NCBI RefSeq assembly: GCF_042680125.1
Contig: NZ_JBHTNY010000010.1
DNA from: Robinsoniella peoriensis
GTDB lineage: Bacteria > Bacillota > Clostridia > Lachnospirales > Lachnospiraceae
Length of the DNA: 64,000 nucleotides
Direction: 5' to 3' (one strand)
Below the pieces are notes generated by a model. That model worked only from the letters and a program-made list of their open reading frames with translations. It was not told where the DNA came from and ran no database searches. The translations under genes and the position numbers were made by a program. Of the stretch, positions 26,809-35,922 are shown in pieces (within the stretch, counting starts at the first letter, position 1; each line of letters starts with the position of its first letter).

Positions 26809-27296
26809 TCTTTTCTTCCTTTCACTAATTTCTGTTTTCCTCTGTAAAAAGTTACTCTTGCCCATGTTTCTGATTTCCCAAGTATGTCTCCTATCTCTGC
26901 AAAACTCAGTTCCCCGGTAAGCCTTAAATATATCACTTCTTTGGTCTGTTCATCAAAATGATGCAGCTGTTTAAAAAGCTCTACTTTTTCAATATTCAGC
27001 AAATAATCATTTTCAATGTTTTCATATGACGGTATCTCTTCTGTCAGTTCATTAACAGATACCTGCTGTTTTTGCCGCCTTCCCAGTTCCCGGTACCAAA
27101 GCCTTTTTGCAATCTGGCACAGCCAGACCGATACTTTACAGTCACCCCGAAACTTTTCAATTCCTCTTGTAGCCTGATAGAAAGTTTCCTGGGTCAACTC
27201 CTCAGAAATGTCAGCATTATGGGTCAGGCAGAACAAATATTTATAAACTGCTTTCACATTATTTTCATATATCTGCTCCATATTCTGCTTATCCAT
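26793..27296 (-). CDS. ECF-type RNA polymerase sigma factor
   Basis: 167 residues. Region 2 (YKYLFCLTHNADISEELTQETFYQATR) and region 4 (YLRLTGELSFAEIGDILGKSETWARV) are present; no regions 1 or 3. Start: ATG 27296 with a weak ribosome binding site. In-frame GTG (27302) and TTG (27308) lie just upstream, so the true start may be one of these. It overlaps its cognate anti-sigma gene and is probably autoregulated. A cluster of hairpins at 27313-27451 precedes it. Confidence 0.9.
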   Translation of the reverse strand: MDKQNMEQIYENNVKAVYKYLFCLTHNADISEELTQETFYQATRGIEKFRGDCKVSVWLCQIAKRLWYRELGRRQKQQVSVNELTEEIPSYENIENDYLLNIEKVELFKQLHHFDEQTKEVIYLRLTGELSFAEIGDILGKSETWARVTFYRGKQKLVKGRKEWDKN

Positions 27297-27312
27297 CTCA
27301 TCCACCAAGACC

Positions 27313-27378
27313 GCCCATTCAAACAGTTTGAAAGTACTGGGCAGAATCGCTTCCTTTCGTAAAATTATCTTTCAAACT
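27313..27378 (-). promoter_or_regulatory. Pseudoknot-like leader upstream of the ECF sigma gene
   Basis: Stem: AGTTTGAAAG (27325-27334) with CTTTCAAACT (27369-27378), 10 bp. The loop segment TGGGC (27338-27342) is complementary to GCCCA (27313-27317), outside the stem, so an H-type pseudoknot can form. Order and sequence (GAAAGGAAGC in the loop on the minus strand) resemble the 5' module of the dispersed leader element. The 3' hairpin and 7-nt spacer are missing. Confidence 0.5.
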
Positions 27379-27386
27379 TAACCCAT

Positions 27387-27451
27387 GAATAGCTCAAGCA
27401 GGCTTGTGCTATTCCCAACTCATCAGTGTGAAAGCGATTTTTCTTTCACAC
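27387..27451 (-). other. Two further hairpins upstream of the ECF sigma gene
   Basis: GAATAGC-T-CAAGC (27387-27399) pairs with GCTTG-T-GCTATTC to 27414. GTGTGAAAG (27426-27434) pairs with CTTTCACAC (27443-27451). Together with 27313-27378 this gives three successive stems in about 140 nt. Role unknown; they may be a multi-part leader. Confidence 0.5.
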
Positions 27452-27526
27452 TTTCACCTCCTGTCTATAAGTTACACAAATACACGATTCGTTACAGTAA
27501 TTTCAAAAATATTTTTATTCAATAAA

Positions 27527-27562
27527 AATACCGCTATTCCCTTAACCGGGAACAACGGTATT
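27527..27562 (-). terminator. Intrinsic terminator of the 68-aa protein gene
   Basis: AAATACCG...TTCCC pairs with GGGAA...CGGTATTT around TTAACC. A five-base T run follows on the minus strand. It lies about 90 nt past the stop at 27649. Confidence 0.75.
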
Positions 27563-27648
27563 TACATTTTCCATAGTCATAAATCCAGTTTCTGCAGTTT
27601 ACAGACAACGATCCCGCAGCCGTATCATTTCTCCAGCAAAATCATTTC

Positions 27649-27855
27649 TCAATCAATTTTATTGAAAATTACCGTCTTTTCTTTTAAAGAAATTTTACCT
27701 GCCTGATATCCATATTCCGTTAGTTCTTTTTTATAATTCAAAAAAGAGTGATCTATCTCAATTCCTGCAATGTTTTTAATTTCTTCAAACGTCAGCTTTA
27801 ATGATGGACTGTCAGTTTCTTTAACGTATTCCCAAAGAGGATTATATTTACTCAT
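27649..27855 (-). CDS. Small protein (68 aa), DUF7662-like
   Basis: Starts MSKYNPLWEYV, continues LTFEEIKNIAGIEIDHSFLNYKKE and ends KISLKEKTVIFNK. This pattern resembles the small DUF7662 domain that occurs alone or attached to nucleases. A small helical protein without cysteines or membrane segment. Expression is supported by its own terminator (27527-27562). Family assignment is from memory of the pattern and moderately sure; function unknown. Confidence 0.65.
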   Translation of the reverse strand: MSKYNPLWEYVKETDSPSLKLTFEEIKNIAGIEIDHSFLNYKKELTEYGYQAGKISLKEKTVIFNKID

Positions 27856-27962
27856 CGTACATTTCTCCTATAAATATTCCTGTTGATCTGTAGGTCATAT
27901 TTTACCACACACATACATTAAAGTCATTCTTTTTTTTGCTTTTTGTTATATATCTACCCGAC

Positions 27963-28655
27963 TTAATCGTCATATCTTTCATTTATCAGCTCATACTTAT
28001 CTTCCAGATAATCTTCTATACTGTCTTTGTAATCTTCCAATTTATCTAACTTTCTCTCAAGAGACTTCATCTGGCTATAGGAAAGTTTCCCCTCATGATA
28101 AGCATCTTCTATCTGGTCATCTAAACGGTCTGCCTTTCGGTCAATGGCATCCAGTTCCCGTTCAAAATTCAAATATTGCTGTCTCGCTGTTAACGCATCC
28201 GCTTCAACGTTTGTTTTCTTAATATTATTGAACACTTTTTTATACTGTTTGCGGTAACCATCAATCTTATCTTCCTGTTTTTTTACAGAAACTCCTTTTG
28301 TCTTATTCTGTACCGTAATCTGGAAATCTGCTTTTAACTTTGTATTTTTAATTTTGACTGAAATGACTGCATCTCCAGTTTTCATAGCTTTTACTTTCGT
28401 ATCATCATCTCTTTTTTCCAGCACTTTAACTACTTTGGGATCACTGCTGGTCCATATAATGTTACGGTCTCTTACTTTTGCTTTCCCCGGGAGAATTTCG
28501 CTGTCCAGATGCATGGTCTTACCTACCCGCATAACATTATTGCCACCTTCAATCATAATCTGCTGCGGTTTCGGTGCCGCTAATGCTGTTGCTCCCATCA
28601 TCAGAAATGTACATCCCATTAAAATCACTGTTTTTGCCATCTTTTTCTTCAACAT
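27963..28655 (-). CDS. Secreted protein with bacterial Ig-like domain and coiled coil
   Basis: 230 residues. Signal peptide MLKKKMAKTVILMGCTFLMM ending in ALAA (about 27). A Big_2-like Ig domain follows (about 30-117: RVGKTMHLDSEILPG, IIWTSSDPKVVKV, MKTGDAVISVKIKN). The rest, about 125-230, is a highly charged helical coiled coil. It is co-directional with, and 18 bp after, the RsgI-like gene, so it is the third gene of the sigma/anti-sigma operon and probably a cell-surface effector or co-sensor of that system. Confidence 0.8.
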   Translation of the reverse strand: MLKKKMAKTVILMGCTFLMMGATALAAPKPQQIMIEGGNNVMRVGKTMHLDSEILPGKAKVRDRNIIWTSSDPKVVKVLEKRDDDTKVKAMKTGDAVISVKIKNTKLKADFQITVQNKTKGVSVKKQEDKIDGYRKQYKKVFNNIKKTNVEADALTARQQYLNFERELDAIDRKADRLDDQIEDAYHEGKLSYSQMKSLERKLDKLEDYKDSIEDYLEDKYELINERYDD

Positions 28656-28673
28656 AATTATTTACCTCCATTA

Positions 28674-29798
28674 TCAATCGTCATTATCTGGTTCATCGTC
28701 ATCGTCTAAATCATCGGATCGTTCATCCAGGTCCTCGTCATCCCAGTTTTCGTCATCGCTGTTCAGGTCTTCTGCATCGTTATCTAATTCGTCTGCGTCA
28801 TCATTCAAATCCTCCAAATCCTGATCGAAATCATCTGCATCATCATTTAAGTCGTCCGGATCATTATATAAATCATCCTCATCGTCCCTATCATCTATGT
28901 CATCCTCATCGTCTGAATCATTATCCCGGTAACCCCCATCACTCTGATCGGATCCTCTCTTCTGCACTTTCTGCTTATTCCCGGTGCTTCTTGAATCACT
29001 ACTCTCTTCAATGATATCTTCCACATTTTCTAAAATAGATTCATCGGATTCATATCCTGCCATATCCGAAATATCGATGCTCCTAATCCTGATCAGCTGG
29101 GCAATCTCCTGCATGGTCATTTTTGCCAGCTGTTCCATTTTCAGTTCCGGATCTTTTTTGATCAGCTTTAATAAAAATGCCGCCTTACCCTGGGAAATCT
29201 CATATTGCTGCGCAAGACCAGATATTTCCTCACTGCTTGTAATCTCCTGGTTATAGATGACCCCTTTGATATTTTTTTTATCCAGTACCTGCCTGATGTC
29301 TCCTACAATAGACTGACAGATTTCATCTGCTTTCTTTGTGTCTTTGTTTTCCACGGATACCAGAATAGAATTATTCACCTCTGTTATATAGCCTTTTCTC
29401 ACCATAGAGCCAATTAACGCATTCACAGCTGTGTTTAACTCCACATTCTTAAGATTCATATCTGCTATTATAATTTCACCATCTTTATTGAGAGCCTTTA
29501 CCTCCTTAACCAGATTCTTACGGTTTGTCTGAATCTCAACACTTGGATTGACATCAATATCAATTGTAGAATCAATCTGATTGTTCCAAAAAATACGGAT
29601 ACCCAATATAAGAATCAGACAGGCTGCTAACGCTGCTGCGCCTCTAAAAGCCAAATGAATTTTATGCCAGGATTTTGGTTCATCCAGCAGCCATTCTTCT
29701 TTTTGCAGCTTCTCATCTTCAGATGCTGCCACTTTGTTAAAAACGTCAGGAGTAATGTCTTCTACTGCTTGTTTCAATCCTTGCTCGATCTTTTGCAT
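28674..29798 (-). CDS. RsgI-like transmembrane anti-sigma factor with Asp-rich tail
   Basis: 374 residues. A cytosolic N-terminus (1-49) and one membrane helix (about 50-71) precede an RsgI middle domain with the IDVNPSVEIQTN motif at 81-92. In clostridial RsgI proteins the Asn-Pro bond here is the site of autoproteolysis needed for signalling; Asn84-Pro85 keeps it. The C-terminal about 100 residues are extremely acidic, with repeated DDLND/DDAD patterns, perhaps a calcium- or cation-binding external sensor. It starts 2 bp after the sigma gene stop, so is translationally coupled. The usual carbohydrate-binding C-terminal module of cellulosomal RsgI is replaced by this acidic tail. Confidence 0.85.
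   Translation of the reverse strand: MQKIEQGLKQAVEDITPDVFNKVAASEDEKLQKEEWLLDEPKSWHKIHLAFRGAAALAACLILILGIRIFWNNQIDSTIDIDVNPSVEIQTNRKNLVKEVKALNKDGEIIIADMNLKNVELNTAVNALIGSMVRKGYITEVNNSILVSVENKDTKKADEICQSIVGDIRQVLDKKNIKGVIYNQEITSSEEISGLAQQYEISQGKAAFLLKLIKKDPELKMEQLAKMTMQEIAQLIRIRSIDISDMAGYESDESILENVEDIIEESSDSRSTGNKQKVQKRGSDQSDGGYRDNDSDDEDDIDDRDDEDDLYNDPDDLNDDADDFDQDLEDLNDDADELDNDAEDLNSDDENWDDEDLDERSDDLDDDDEPDNDD
28680..28930. repeat. Asp-codon-rich low-complexity repeat in the RsgI-like gene
   Basis: The minus strand encodes a run dominated by GAT/GAC codons with an imperfect repeat of roughly seven residues of the type D-D-L-N-D-D-A. Codon variation shows that selection acts on the acidic protein sequence, not just on DNA repeat slippage. 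Confidence 0.7.
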
Positions 29799-29800
29799 AT

Positions 29801-30382
29801 CTAAGACATCCTCCCTTCTATGTAATTTCGTAGTTTCTTCATTCCGCGGTTATATTTAGACAGTACTGTAGAAAGGGGGAGTTTCAGTAAGGCTGCAATT
29901 TCCCGGTGTTTCATCCCGGTATTGGCATGCAGAATAATAATCTGCCGCTCTTCATCCCCTAAAATGGAAAACGCTGCTTCCAGTAACAATTTATTTTCCT
30001 TATCTTCTACTGCTGAAAAGTCCAGCATATTCTCAAGCTCTTCATAAGGTGATGTCTGAGTATTTTTATCTTTTCGAATCTTCATATAAGAGAGATTTCT
30101 TGCAATGGTAAATATCCAGGCAAGGGGCTTTCCCTGAGGCTTATACAAATGCGCTCCTGTTTTGATCTTGATATATGTCTCCTGCAATATATCCTCTGCA
30201 TCATACTGATTCTTCAATATCGATAAAATAAATCCATAGACTGCCTTGTAAGTTTGGTAATACATCGTCTCTAACGCCTGCATATCTCCCTCTGCAATCT
30301 GAATAAATAACTCTTCTTTCACAATCTGACCCAGCCGTTGATTTTCATTTTGCTCTTCCGGAATTAAACAAAATAGAATCAT
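29801..30382 (-). CDS. ECF-type sigma factor partnered with the RsgI-like protein
   Basis: 193 residues. Sigma region 2 (YDAEDILQETYIKI, AWIFTIARNLSYMKIRK) and region 4 (ILHANTGMKHREIAALLKLP, then STVLSKYNRGMKKLR). It is an ordinary ECF sigma, not the SigI type usually paired with RsgI. First gene of a three-gene operon with the RsgI-like anti-sigma and the Ig-like secreted protein. The start is not certain: ATG 30382 is used; alternatives lie within 20 codons. The upstream 290 bp (30383-30673) contain no gene and should hold its promoter. Confidence 0.88.
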   Translation of the reverse strand: MILFCLIPEEQNENQRLGQIVKEELFIQIAEGDMQALETMYYQTYKAVYGFILSILKNQYDAEDILQETYIKIKTGAHLYKPQGKPLAWIFTIARNLSYMKIRKDKNTQTSPYEELENMLDFSAVEDKENKLLLEAAFSILGDEERQIIILHANTGMKHREIAALLKLPLSTVLSKYNRGMKKLRNYIEGRMS

Positions 30383-30584
30383 TCGTAATTCACCTGTATA
30401 AGATTGTCTCTTTCCCTTTCTATTTAGTTAATGCCTGTGGTAGCTGTTTTATTGCATGGTAAATAAAAAAATTTGCAGAAATTTATTTATAGGTTTATAT
30501 TAACATATCAGGGGGTTTGGAACAATCAGCATTGGAATATTTTAGGTGATTTGCTGGAAAGGCACTTTGTGGTTAGTAATTAGT

Positions 30585-30650
30585 AAACTCAAAAAAGGAC
30601 CTGTCCCCAACGTCCTTCCACCAGACATTGAGCATAGGCCCTTTTTCCTA
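30585..30650 (-). terminator. Probable terminator of the arabinose operon
   Basis: An A-rich left arm (AAAAAAGGACCT) pairs with AGGCCCTTTTT with one mismatch, around a loop that contains a GGAC/GTCC mini-stem. A six-base T run follows on the minus strand. It lies about 25 bp past araD. Confidence 0.65.
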
Positions 30651-30673
30651 TTTTAGAATTTTACATCCACACT

Positions 30674-31366
30674 CTATTTTCCCTGACCGTAATAAGCACC
30701 CTCGCCGTGTTTGCGGTAATAATGTTTATCCTGCAGTTCCTGTGGAGCCGGCTCTACCTGTCCGTTGATGCGTTCACAACGGGCTGCCATTTTTGCCACT
30801 TCCTCTAAAACCACAGCATTATGTACTGCTTCATGTCCGTCTTTACCCCAGGTAAATGGTCCATGGTTTTTACATAATACTGCCGGCATAGCCTTATAAT
30901 CATTTTCCTTAAAATAATCAGTAATCAGAAGTCCTGTATTTTTTTCATAAGCATCTTCAATCTCGTCTTTGTTCAGGCATCTTAAGCATGGAACTTCTCC
31001 ATAGAAATAATCAGCATGTGTTGTACCATAGCATGGGATACTTCTTCCGGACTGTGCCCAGCTGGTTGCCCAGGATGAATGGGTGTGCACAATTCCGCCT
31101 ATTTCCGGAAATGCTTTATATAATTCTACATGAGTGGGCGTATCGGATGAAGGATTGTATTTTCCTTCTACCTTATTGCCCTCAAGATCCATTACTACCA
31201 TGTCTTCCGGTTTTAATTCATCATAGGGAACACCGCTTGGCTTAATTACAAATAATCCTTTTTCTCTGTCTATTCCGCTTACATTACCCCAGGTAAAAGT
31301 AACCAGCCCGTATTTTGGCAGATCCATATTTGCAAGGTAAATCTCTTTTTTTAATTCTGCTAACAT
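30674..31366 (-). CDS. araD: L-ribulose-5-phosphate 4-epimerase
   Basis: 230 residues, a class II aldolase fold using Zn2+. Converts L-ribulose 5-phosphate to D-xylulose 5-phosphate, the last step of the L-arabinose pathway. Zinc ligands and signature: GGIVHTHSSWATSWAQSG and YGTTHADYFYGEVPC, plus NHGPFTWG. It lies 1 bp after araB and is the last gene of araR-araA-araB-araD. Confidence 0.96.
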   Translation of the reverse strand: MLAELKKEIYLANMDLPKYGLVTFTWGNVSGIDREKGLFVIKPSGVPYDELKPEDMVVMDLEGNKVEGKYNPSSDTPTHVELYKAFPEIGGIVHTHSSWATSWAQSGRSIPCYGTTHADYFYGEVPCLRCLNKDEIEDAYEKNTGLLITDYFKENDYKAMPAVLCKNHGPFTWGKDGHEAVHNAVVLEEVAKMAARCERINGQVEPAPQELQDKHYYRKHGEGAYYGQGK

Positions 31367-31367
31367 C

Positions 31368-33044
31368 TTAATTCTCCTTACGTGCTTCTGCTTTAATGGT
31401 TTTCAGGCGCTTCATAACATCATTTGCACCGCGTCCGAAGTAATCGTGTAAAATCTTAAACTCTGCGTAAAGTTTCTTATATGCCTCAACATTTTCCGGA
31501 ATCGGCTTATATGTCTTCTCTTCTACTTTACCCATAACCTTTGCTGCGTCAAAAATGGAATCATATCCGCCGTTTTTGGAACCTGCCGCTACCGCACCGA
31601 ACATTGCTGCGCCAAGTGCCGGAGACTGATCCGATGCTCCGATAAAGATTTCTTTTCCGGTTACGTCTGCATAGATCTGCATCATCATCGGGTTTTTCTT
31701 GGAAATACCGCCGCATGCATACAGTTCATCTACCGGAACTCCGGATTCTTCAAAAGTTGTAATAATCATATTTTTGCCATAAGCCGTTGCTTCGATTAAT
31801 GCACGGTACATTTCTTCCGGTTTCGTTGTCAGGGTCATTCCCATCATTAAACCGGTCAGATCGACATCAACAAGGCAAGAACGGTTTCCATTCCACCAGT
31901 CAAGTGCGAGGAGTCCGCTTTCACCGATTTTTAATTTGCTGGCTTTTTCAGTAAGAAGCTGATGGATTCCCATACCTTTTGCTTCAGCCTCATCATAGTA
32001 AGCCTTTGGCACACAGTTTTTCACAAACCATTCAAAATGATCGCCTACACAGGACTGACCTGCTTCATAGCCATAAAATCCTGGAAGAACACCATCTTCC
32101 ACAACGCCGCACATGCCCGGTACTACTTTTTCCACTTCACTGACCATAATGTCACAGGTAGAAGTACCAATAATCATCAGCATTTTGTTTGGCTCTGTAA
32201 TACCAACTGCAGGTACCGCAACATGGGCATCTACATTGCCGACTGCAACTGCAGTTCCGGCTTTTAAACCAATCCTGGATGCCATATCTTCGGTTAATTC
32301 CCCTGCTTTTGCTCCCTGCGGATAAATATCTGTACTGAGTTTTTCTTCCACCAGATTTTCAATTCTTGGATCCAGTGCTTTATAAAATTCCTTATCCGGA
32401 TATCCTTTTTGTTTATGCCACAGTGCCTTATATCCAGCAGTACAGCTGTTTCTTGCTTCTTTTCCCGTTAACTGCATGGTTACCCAGTCAGCTGCCTCCA
32501 TAATTCTGGCTGCCTTATCATAAATATACGGTGCTTCATCCAGAATCTGCATAACCTTCGGTACTAACCATTCAGAAGAAATCTTACCGCCATACCTTGC
32601 AAGGAAATCTTCGCCCCTCTCCTCTGCAATCCGGTTCAATTTATTAGCCTGCCCCTGAGCAGCATGGTGTTTCCATAACTTCAGCCATGCATGAGGTTCT
32701 TTTTTCAGATCTTCATGGAAACAAAGAGGTGTTCCCTTTTCGTCAACCGGCAGAATGGTGCATGCCGTAAAGTCAATGGACATACCGATCACATCAGCCG
32801 GATTTATCTGCGATTCCTTTAAAACAGCCGGTATGGTGATTTCCAGCACTTCCAGATAATCAGCCGGATGCTGTAACGCCCAGTCCGGACCCAGTTTTGT
32901 TCCGTCCGGAAGAAATTCATCCATAACACCATGGGTATATTCTTTTACTGCCTGTGCCAGAATTTCCCCATTAGTGACGTCAACCAATACCGCTCGTCCT
33001 GATTGTGTTCCATAATCCACACCAATCGAATATTTTTTCTCCAT
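31368..33044 (-). CDS. araB: Ribulokinase
   Basis: 558 residues, FGGY-family sugar kinase that phosphorylates L-ribulose with ATP. It has the N-terminal phosphate-1 loop SIGVDYGTQSGRAVLVD, a MSIDFTACTI region, a GTSTCDIM motif, and the C-terminal adenosine motif ELYACGGISKKNPMMMQIYADV. ATG 33044 (MEKKYSIG) is chosen with AAGGAG about 11 nt upstream; an ATG three codons earlier is too close to that site. Second enzyme of the arabinose pathway, between araA and araD. Confidence 0.95.
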   Translation of the reverse strand: MEKKYSIGVDYGTQSGRAVLVDVTNGEILAQAVKEYTHGVMDEFLPDGTKLGPDWALQHPADYLEVLEITIPAVLKESQINPADVIGMSIDFTACTILPVDEKGTPLCFHEDLKKEPHAWLKLWKHHAAQGQANKLNRIAEERGEDFLARYGGKISSEWLVPKVMQILDEAPYIYDKAARIMEAADWVTMQLTGKEARNSCTAGYKALWHKQKGYPDKEFYKALDPRIENLVEEKLSTDIYPQGAKAGELTEDMASRIGLKAGTAVAVGNVDAHVAVPAVGITEPNKMLMIIGTSTCDIMVSEVEKVVPGMCGVVEDGVLPGFYGYEAGQSCVGDHFEWFVKNCVPKAYYDEAEAKGMGIHQLLTEKASKLKIGESGLLALDWWNGNRSCLVDVDLTGLMMGMTLTTKPEEMYRALIEATAYGKNMIITTFEESGVPVDELYACGGISKKNPMMMQIYADVTGKEIFIGASDQSPALGAAMFGAVAAGSKNGGYDSIFDAAKVMGKVEEKTYKPIPENVEAYKKLYAEFKILHDYFGRGANDVMKRLKTIKAEARKEN

Positions 33045-33094
33045 TATCCACATTTCTCCTTTATTTTTATAAATTTTGTACACATCGCATATTT

Positions 33095-34591
33095 CTATCT
33101 GTAGTAAACCTCTCCTAAACGTAAATCACTTCTAAATGAACGGATATTCGTATCCTTATCAATATAAACTGCTTCAATACCCATCGCTGCTGCCCAGTCA
33201 CCCATCTGCTCTGCTGTCAGGTCATAAGAAAATGCGGTATGATGTGCTCCTCCTGCATAAATCCATGCTTCAGCTCCTGTTGCAAGATTTGGTTCCGGTG
33301 TCCAGAATGCAGTTGCTACCGGTAATTTAGGCATCGGTTTTTCCACTTTCTTACAGTTCACATTATTGATAATCAGACGGAAACGGTTCCCCAGATCAAC
33401 CAGTGAAGTGGCTACTCCTGCTCCTTCTTTGGATGTAAATACAAGACGTGCCGGATCTTCTCTGTCACCCATTGACAACGGATTTACTTTAATGCCAATC
33501 GGGCCTTCTGCGATCGTCGGGCAAACTTCCAGCATATGAGCCTGTAAAATTCCTTCTTTGCCCGGTACCAGGTTATAAGTATAATCCTCTAAGAAAGAAG
33601 TACCCTTTGCATCTTTCACGCCGTCAGCCATAATCTTCATCAGACGTACCATCGCTGCTGTTTTCCAGTCACCTTCGCCGCCGAATCCATAGCCTTTTTC
33701 CATCAGCCTCTGTATAGCTAGTCCGGGAAGCTGTTGTAAAGAACCAAGATCACCAAAATGTGTTACGATTGCCTGATAATTTTTCTCTTCCAGGAAACGC
33801 TCAAAACCAATTTCAATACCTGCCTGTACCGCCATGTGTCTGCGGAAATCCAAGGGGTCCCTGCCCTCTAAAATCATCTCATATTTATCATAATACTCTT
33901 CCACTAATACGTCAATGTCACCTGCTGTTACATTCTGGACATATTCTGCGATTTCATTTACCGGATAAGCATCAATCTCCCAGCCAAACTTAATCTGTGC
34001 TTCCACCTTATCACCTTCGGTAACCGCAACATTTCTCATATTGTCAGCCACACGGCATACACGGATATGACTGCTTTCCATAATACCCACAGCCGTTCTC
34101 ATCCACTGTGCAATACGTTTCTGCACTGCTTCGTCATCCCAATATCCTACTACTACTTTTCTTTCGATCCCCATGCGGGTTACGATATGTCCGTATTCAC
34201 GGTCTCCATGAGCAGACTGGTTTTCATTCATAAAATCCATATCAATGGTATCATAAGGAATTTCCTGGTTAAACTGTGTATGTAAATGAAGCAGTGGTTT
34301 TCTGTATTCCTGCAGTCCTAAAATCCAGGATTTTGCCGGGGAAAACGTATGCATCCAGGTAATCACACCTGCACACTCTTCATCCGCATTTGCTTCATTG
34401 AATGTTTTACGGATTAATTCATTAGTAATCAAAGTTGGTTTCCATACCACTTCAAAAGGAAGTAAACCAGATGCATTCAATCTCTCTACAATAATTTTAG
34501 AGTGCTCCGCTACCTTTCTCAAACATTCATCACCATATAAATCCTGTGATCCTGTGGCAAACCAAAACTTGTAATTTTTTGCTGCTTTCAT
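33095..34591 (-). CDS. araA: L-arabinose isomerase
   Basis: 498 residues, normal length. Mn2+-dependent isomerisation of L-arabinose to L-ribulose. Recognisable motifs: FWFATGSQDLYGDE at the start, WMHTFSPAKSWI, HTQFNQEIPYDTIDMDFMNENQSAHGDREYG, GFGGEGDWKTAAMVR, and a GGAHHTAFSYDL end. Metal ligands (Glu/His) lie in these conserved blocks. It is preceded by araR and followed by araB with a 50-bp gap. Confidence 0.97.
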   Translation of the reverse strand: MKAAKNYKFWFATGSQDLYGDECLRKVAEHSKIIVERLNASGLLPFEVVWKPTLITNELIRKTFNEANADEECAGVITWMHTFSPAKSWILGLQEYRKPLLHLHTQFNQEIPYDTIDMDFMNENQSAHGDREYGHIVTRMGIERKVVVGYWDDEAVQKRIAQWMRTAVGIMESSHIRVCRVADNMRNVAVTEGDKVEAQIKFGWEIDAYPVNEIAEYVQNVTAGDIDVLVEEYYDKYEMILEGRDPLDFRRHMAVQAGIEIGFERFLEEKNYQAIVTHFGDLGSLQQLPGLAIQRLMEKGYGFGGEGDWKTAAMVRLMKIMADGVKDAKGTSFLEDYTYNLVPGKEGILQAHMLEVCPTIAEGPIGIKVNPLSMGDREDPARLVFTSKEGAGVATSLVDLGNRFRLIINNVNCKKVEKPMPKLPVATAFWTPEPNLATGAEAWIYAGGAHHTAFSYDLTAEQMGDWAAAMGIEAVYIDKDTNIRSFRSDLRLGEVYYR

Positions 34592-34613
34592 TTTAATAAT
34601 CCTCCTTAATAAT

Positions 34614-35711
34614 TTATATTTTTTGTTTTGTAGATTCTCTTATAATTAACTCGGGCTTAATCAGCCGTTCCACCCTGCTTTCTTCCGGGGGAACCTTACG
34701 TATCTGCTCTAACAGCAGTTCTGCAGCCATCTCTCCTAATTTTTCCTGTGGATGGGCAATAGTCGTAAGGGGAACCAGCCCATTTTCGGATATAATAGAA
34801 TTATCATATCCCGTTACGGATACATCCCGGGGAACTTGTACGTTCCTTTTTCGCAGTGTCTTAATAACTTCCAGGGCAATCTGATCATTGTAAGAAACCA
34901 CCGCATCCAGGGGAATCTTTTGCGTGACCATGCGTTCCACCATCAGTACCGGCTTGCTTTTCCTGTCTTCCGTATGAAACCAGATCACCATATCCGGGTC
35001 ATAGGGTATTCCCGCCTCGTTCAGTGCTTTCACATAGCCCTTGTGGCGTTCTTTTCCCTGACTGTCATCTGCCTTAAATACACCTGCAATATGTACGTGT
35101 CCCGTATCCAGCAGATACTTTGTCAGTAAATACCCTCCCATACAGTCATCCATCAGTATATGAGGTTTATCTTCCATCTGAGGATACAGCCCCTGGATAA
35201 ATACATACGGTATTTCATACTCATCCAGCATTCCATACAAGTTCATATGCCTGCACAGAATCTGGCTTTTACTGGGCTCAATAATCAATCCGTCAATATC
35301 CTTTGTCAGAATATCCTCCAGAACTTTTGCCTCATTTCCACGGCTGTTTCCTGTATTCTTCAGCATAATGCTGTAGCCGTTTGCCGTCAGCACCTTGTCT
35401 ATACCCTGGATCAACCTTGGGAATATGTAATCCGAAATATAAGTAGTAATTACCGCAATATTCCTGGACTTTTTCTGATGTCCCATACGTTCCGAGCAAA
35501 AAGTACCACGTCCATGCTGCGCTGTCACATACCCTTCATTCGTTAAAATGGAAAGTGCCTTACGCACTGTATGCCTGCTGACTTGAAAGGTTTCTGACAG
35601 TTCATTTTCTGACATCAGCTTCTCTCCGGGTTTAATCCTGCCGGATAAAATATCATTTTTCAGCTGCTCCATTAACGAAAAATATTTTGTTTTTCCATTC
35701 TCACCTGTCAT
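34614..35711 (-). CDS. araR: Arabinose operon repressor, GntR-type HTH with LacI-type sensor
   Basis: 365 residues. An N-terminal GntR winged helix (MEQLKNDILSGRIKPGEKL, then SRHTVRKALSILTNEGYV) is fused to a LacI/periplasmic-binding sensor domain (DGLIIEPSKS, DAVVSYNDQIALEVIK). This is the AraR architecture; L-arabinose releases it from DNA. ATG 35711 is used, with GGAGG 5 nt upstream; a GTG two codons before is less likely. It is the promoter-proximal gene of the operon, so the repressor controls its own synthesis through the palindrome at 35737-35762. Confidence 0.95.
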   Translation of the reverse strand: MTGENGKTKYFSLMEQLKNDILSGRIKPGEKLMSENELSETFQVSRHTVRKALSILTNEGYVTAQHGRGTFCSERMGHQKKSRNIAVITTYISDYIFPRLIQGIDKVLTANGYSIMLKNTGNSRGNEAKVLEDILTKDIDGLIIEPSKSQILCRHMNLYGMLDEYEIPYVFIQGLYPQMEDKPHILMDDCMGGYLLTKYLLDTGHVHIAGVFKADDSQGKERHKGYVKALNEAGIPYDPDMVIWFHTEDRKSKPVLMVERMVTQKIPLDAVVSYNDQIALEVIKTLRKRNVQVPRDVSVTGYDNSIISENGLVPLTTIAHPQEKLGEMAAELLLEQIRKVPPEESRVERLIKPELIIRESTKQKI

Positions 35712-35736
35712 AGGCACCTCCTTGTTTTTATTATAT

Positions 35737-35762
35737 AACTTGTATGCTCATACCTACAAGTT
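35737..35762. promoter_or_regulatory. Candidate AraR operator
   Basis: The inverted repeat AACTTGTA (35737-35744)...TACAAGTT (35755-35762) encloses a second palindrome, GTATG-CT-CATAC (35742-35753). It sits about 25 bp upstream of araR. The core resembles the TTGTA..TACAA form of known AraR boxes. Confidence 0.7.
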
Positions 35763-35922
35763 GTTGTTTTAAATTTTTATTTAGAATAGTAACCAGAAAC
35801 TGAATATCCGCATTAACAAAGCATTCACTGCTTGTATAAAATTATATCGCTGTATTCTTAAATTAGGATCTCCTGTACACTGTATGCATAATTAAAGCAA
35901 CGTCTTAATTTTAGATAAAGCA

